Positions 63,805 to 64,000 of a DNA stretch of 64,000 nt are shown here, in pieces (position 1 is the first letter of the stretch; each line of letters begins with the position of its first letter). The notes beneath the pieces were generated by a model, which did no database searches, was not told the DNA's origin, and saw only the letters and a program-made list of their open reading frames with translations. Both the position numbers and the translations under genes were made by a program. This DNA comes from Parabacteroides goldsteinii (lineage in GTDB: Bacteria > Bacteroidota > Bacteroidia > Bacteroidales > Tannerellaceae): assembly GCF_015550595.1 (NCBI RefSeq), contig NZ_JADNBB010000020.1, positions 1-64,000 of the forward strand, read 5' to 3'.

Positions 63805-64000
63805 ATGCGTAAACTGCTGGACTTCCTGGTAAGAAAGAGGCATTGGTTTCTGTTCGTTTTGCTCGAGATTGTTTCGGTGATGCTGATTTATCGCAATAGT
63901 GCATATCAGCGGAACATAATCTTCAGTTCGGCAAATGTATTGACAGGACACATTGCGTCTGTTTCCGGTTATGTAAGGTCCTATCTTGACTTGCGTGAAA
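63805..64000 (+). CDS. mreC: Rod-shape-determining protein MreC, 5' part
   Basis: Not complete: 65 codons are seen before the window ends. My translation begins MRKLLDFLVRKRHWFLFVLL and continues EIVSVMLIYRNSAYQRNIIF, the cytoplasmic/TM start of MreC, followed by SSANVLTGHIASVSGYV. The periplasmic coiled-coil and beta domains lie outside. MreC links MreB to the elongasome. Confidence 0.9.
   Translation, partial: MRKLLDFLVRKRHWFLFVLLEIVSVMLIYRNSAYQRNIIFSSANVLTGHIASVSGYVRSYLDLRE

Overview
The window looks like chromosomal DNA of a Bacteroidales gut bacterium. Parabacteroides is my best guess, but that is inference. Evidence for the order: a SusC/SusD outer-membrane pair, Bacteroidales-only DUF families (DUF4923, DUF3256, DUF4831, DUF3244, PepSY-like PF11396), Bacteroides-type promoters (TTTG, about 20 bases, TAnnTTTG) before many genes, and TPR-HTH membrane regulators. 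Coding density is high. I found no rRNA, tRNA, CRISPR array or prophage.

Layout. 1-4.3 kb: an exported HExxH metallopeptidase with a DHA2 efflux pump, and a divergent DUF4923 gene. 4.36-6.21 kb: a complete IS1182-family element, both ends of which fold as terminator-like hairpins. 6.2-12.2 kb: a small PUL-like operon (SusC, SusD, discoidin-like lipoprotein) reading leftward. Its upstream region (12.36-12.71 kb) carries two inverted AGTTC-N5-GAACT sites around a near-consensus promoter that points at susC, so it is very probably an invertible ON/OFF promoter. 12.8-19.8 kb: membrane protein, PIF1-like helicase, AspT-type transporter, truA, EamA transporter, DUF3256. 19.9-23.9 kb: three PepSY-like envelope proteins with an OmpR-type two-component system. 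24-26.4 kb: an ECF sigma factor, a putative anti-sigma factor and two exported proteins. 26.5-28.1 kb: an MFS permease and a DUF1232 protein. 28.2-33.8 kb: a complete biotin operon (bioB-A-F-G-C-D) preceded by a small ORF whose 3' end is an intrinsic terminator. 33.8-37.6 kb: POT peptide transporter, DUF4831, DUF3244. 37.7-41.1 kb: a TPR-HTH regulator and the NAD(P)H-hydrate repair enzyme. 41.2-47.5 kb: an NtrB/NtrC-like pair divergent from a MacB/FtsX-type ABC transporter with a candidate sigma-54 promoter and upstream dyads. 47.6-54.2 kb: housekeeping genes (hpt, adk, obgE, pgeF, a B3/4 protein, a small winged-helix protein, a coiled-coil protein, zapA, rny). 54.3-57.8 kb: LTA-synthase-like sulfatase and an ABC-F ATPase with a degenerate second site. 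58.0-61.0 kb: a second TPR-HTH regulator with a beta-propeller lipoprotein. 61.1-64 kb: purH, mreB and the start of mreC.

The most interesting signals lie between genes: the invertible promoter; two arrays of a 22-bp-period palindrome (TGCCA-N6-TGGCA) 24 kb apart; the sigma-54 control region; the bio leader; palindromes inside the bio and mre operons; and the paired TPR/transmembrane/HTH regulators. Positions and pairings were read by eye; no search or folding program was run.
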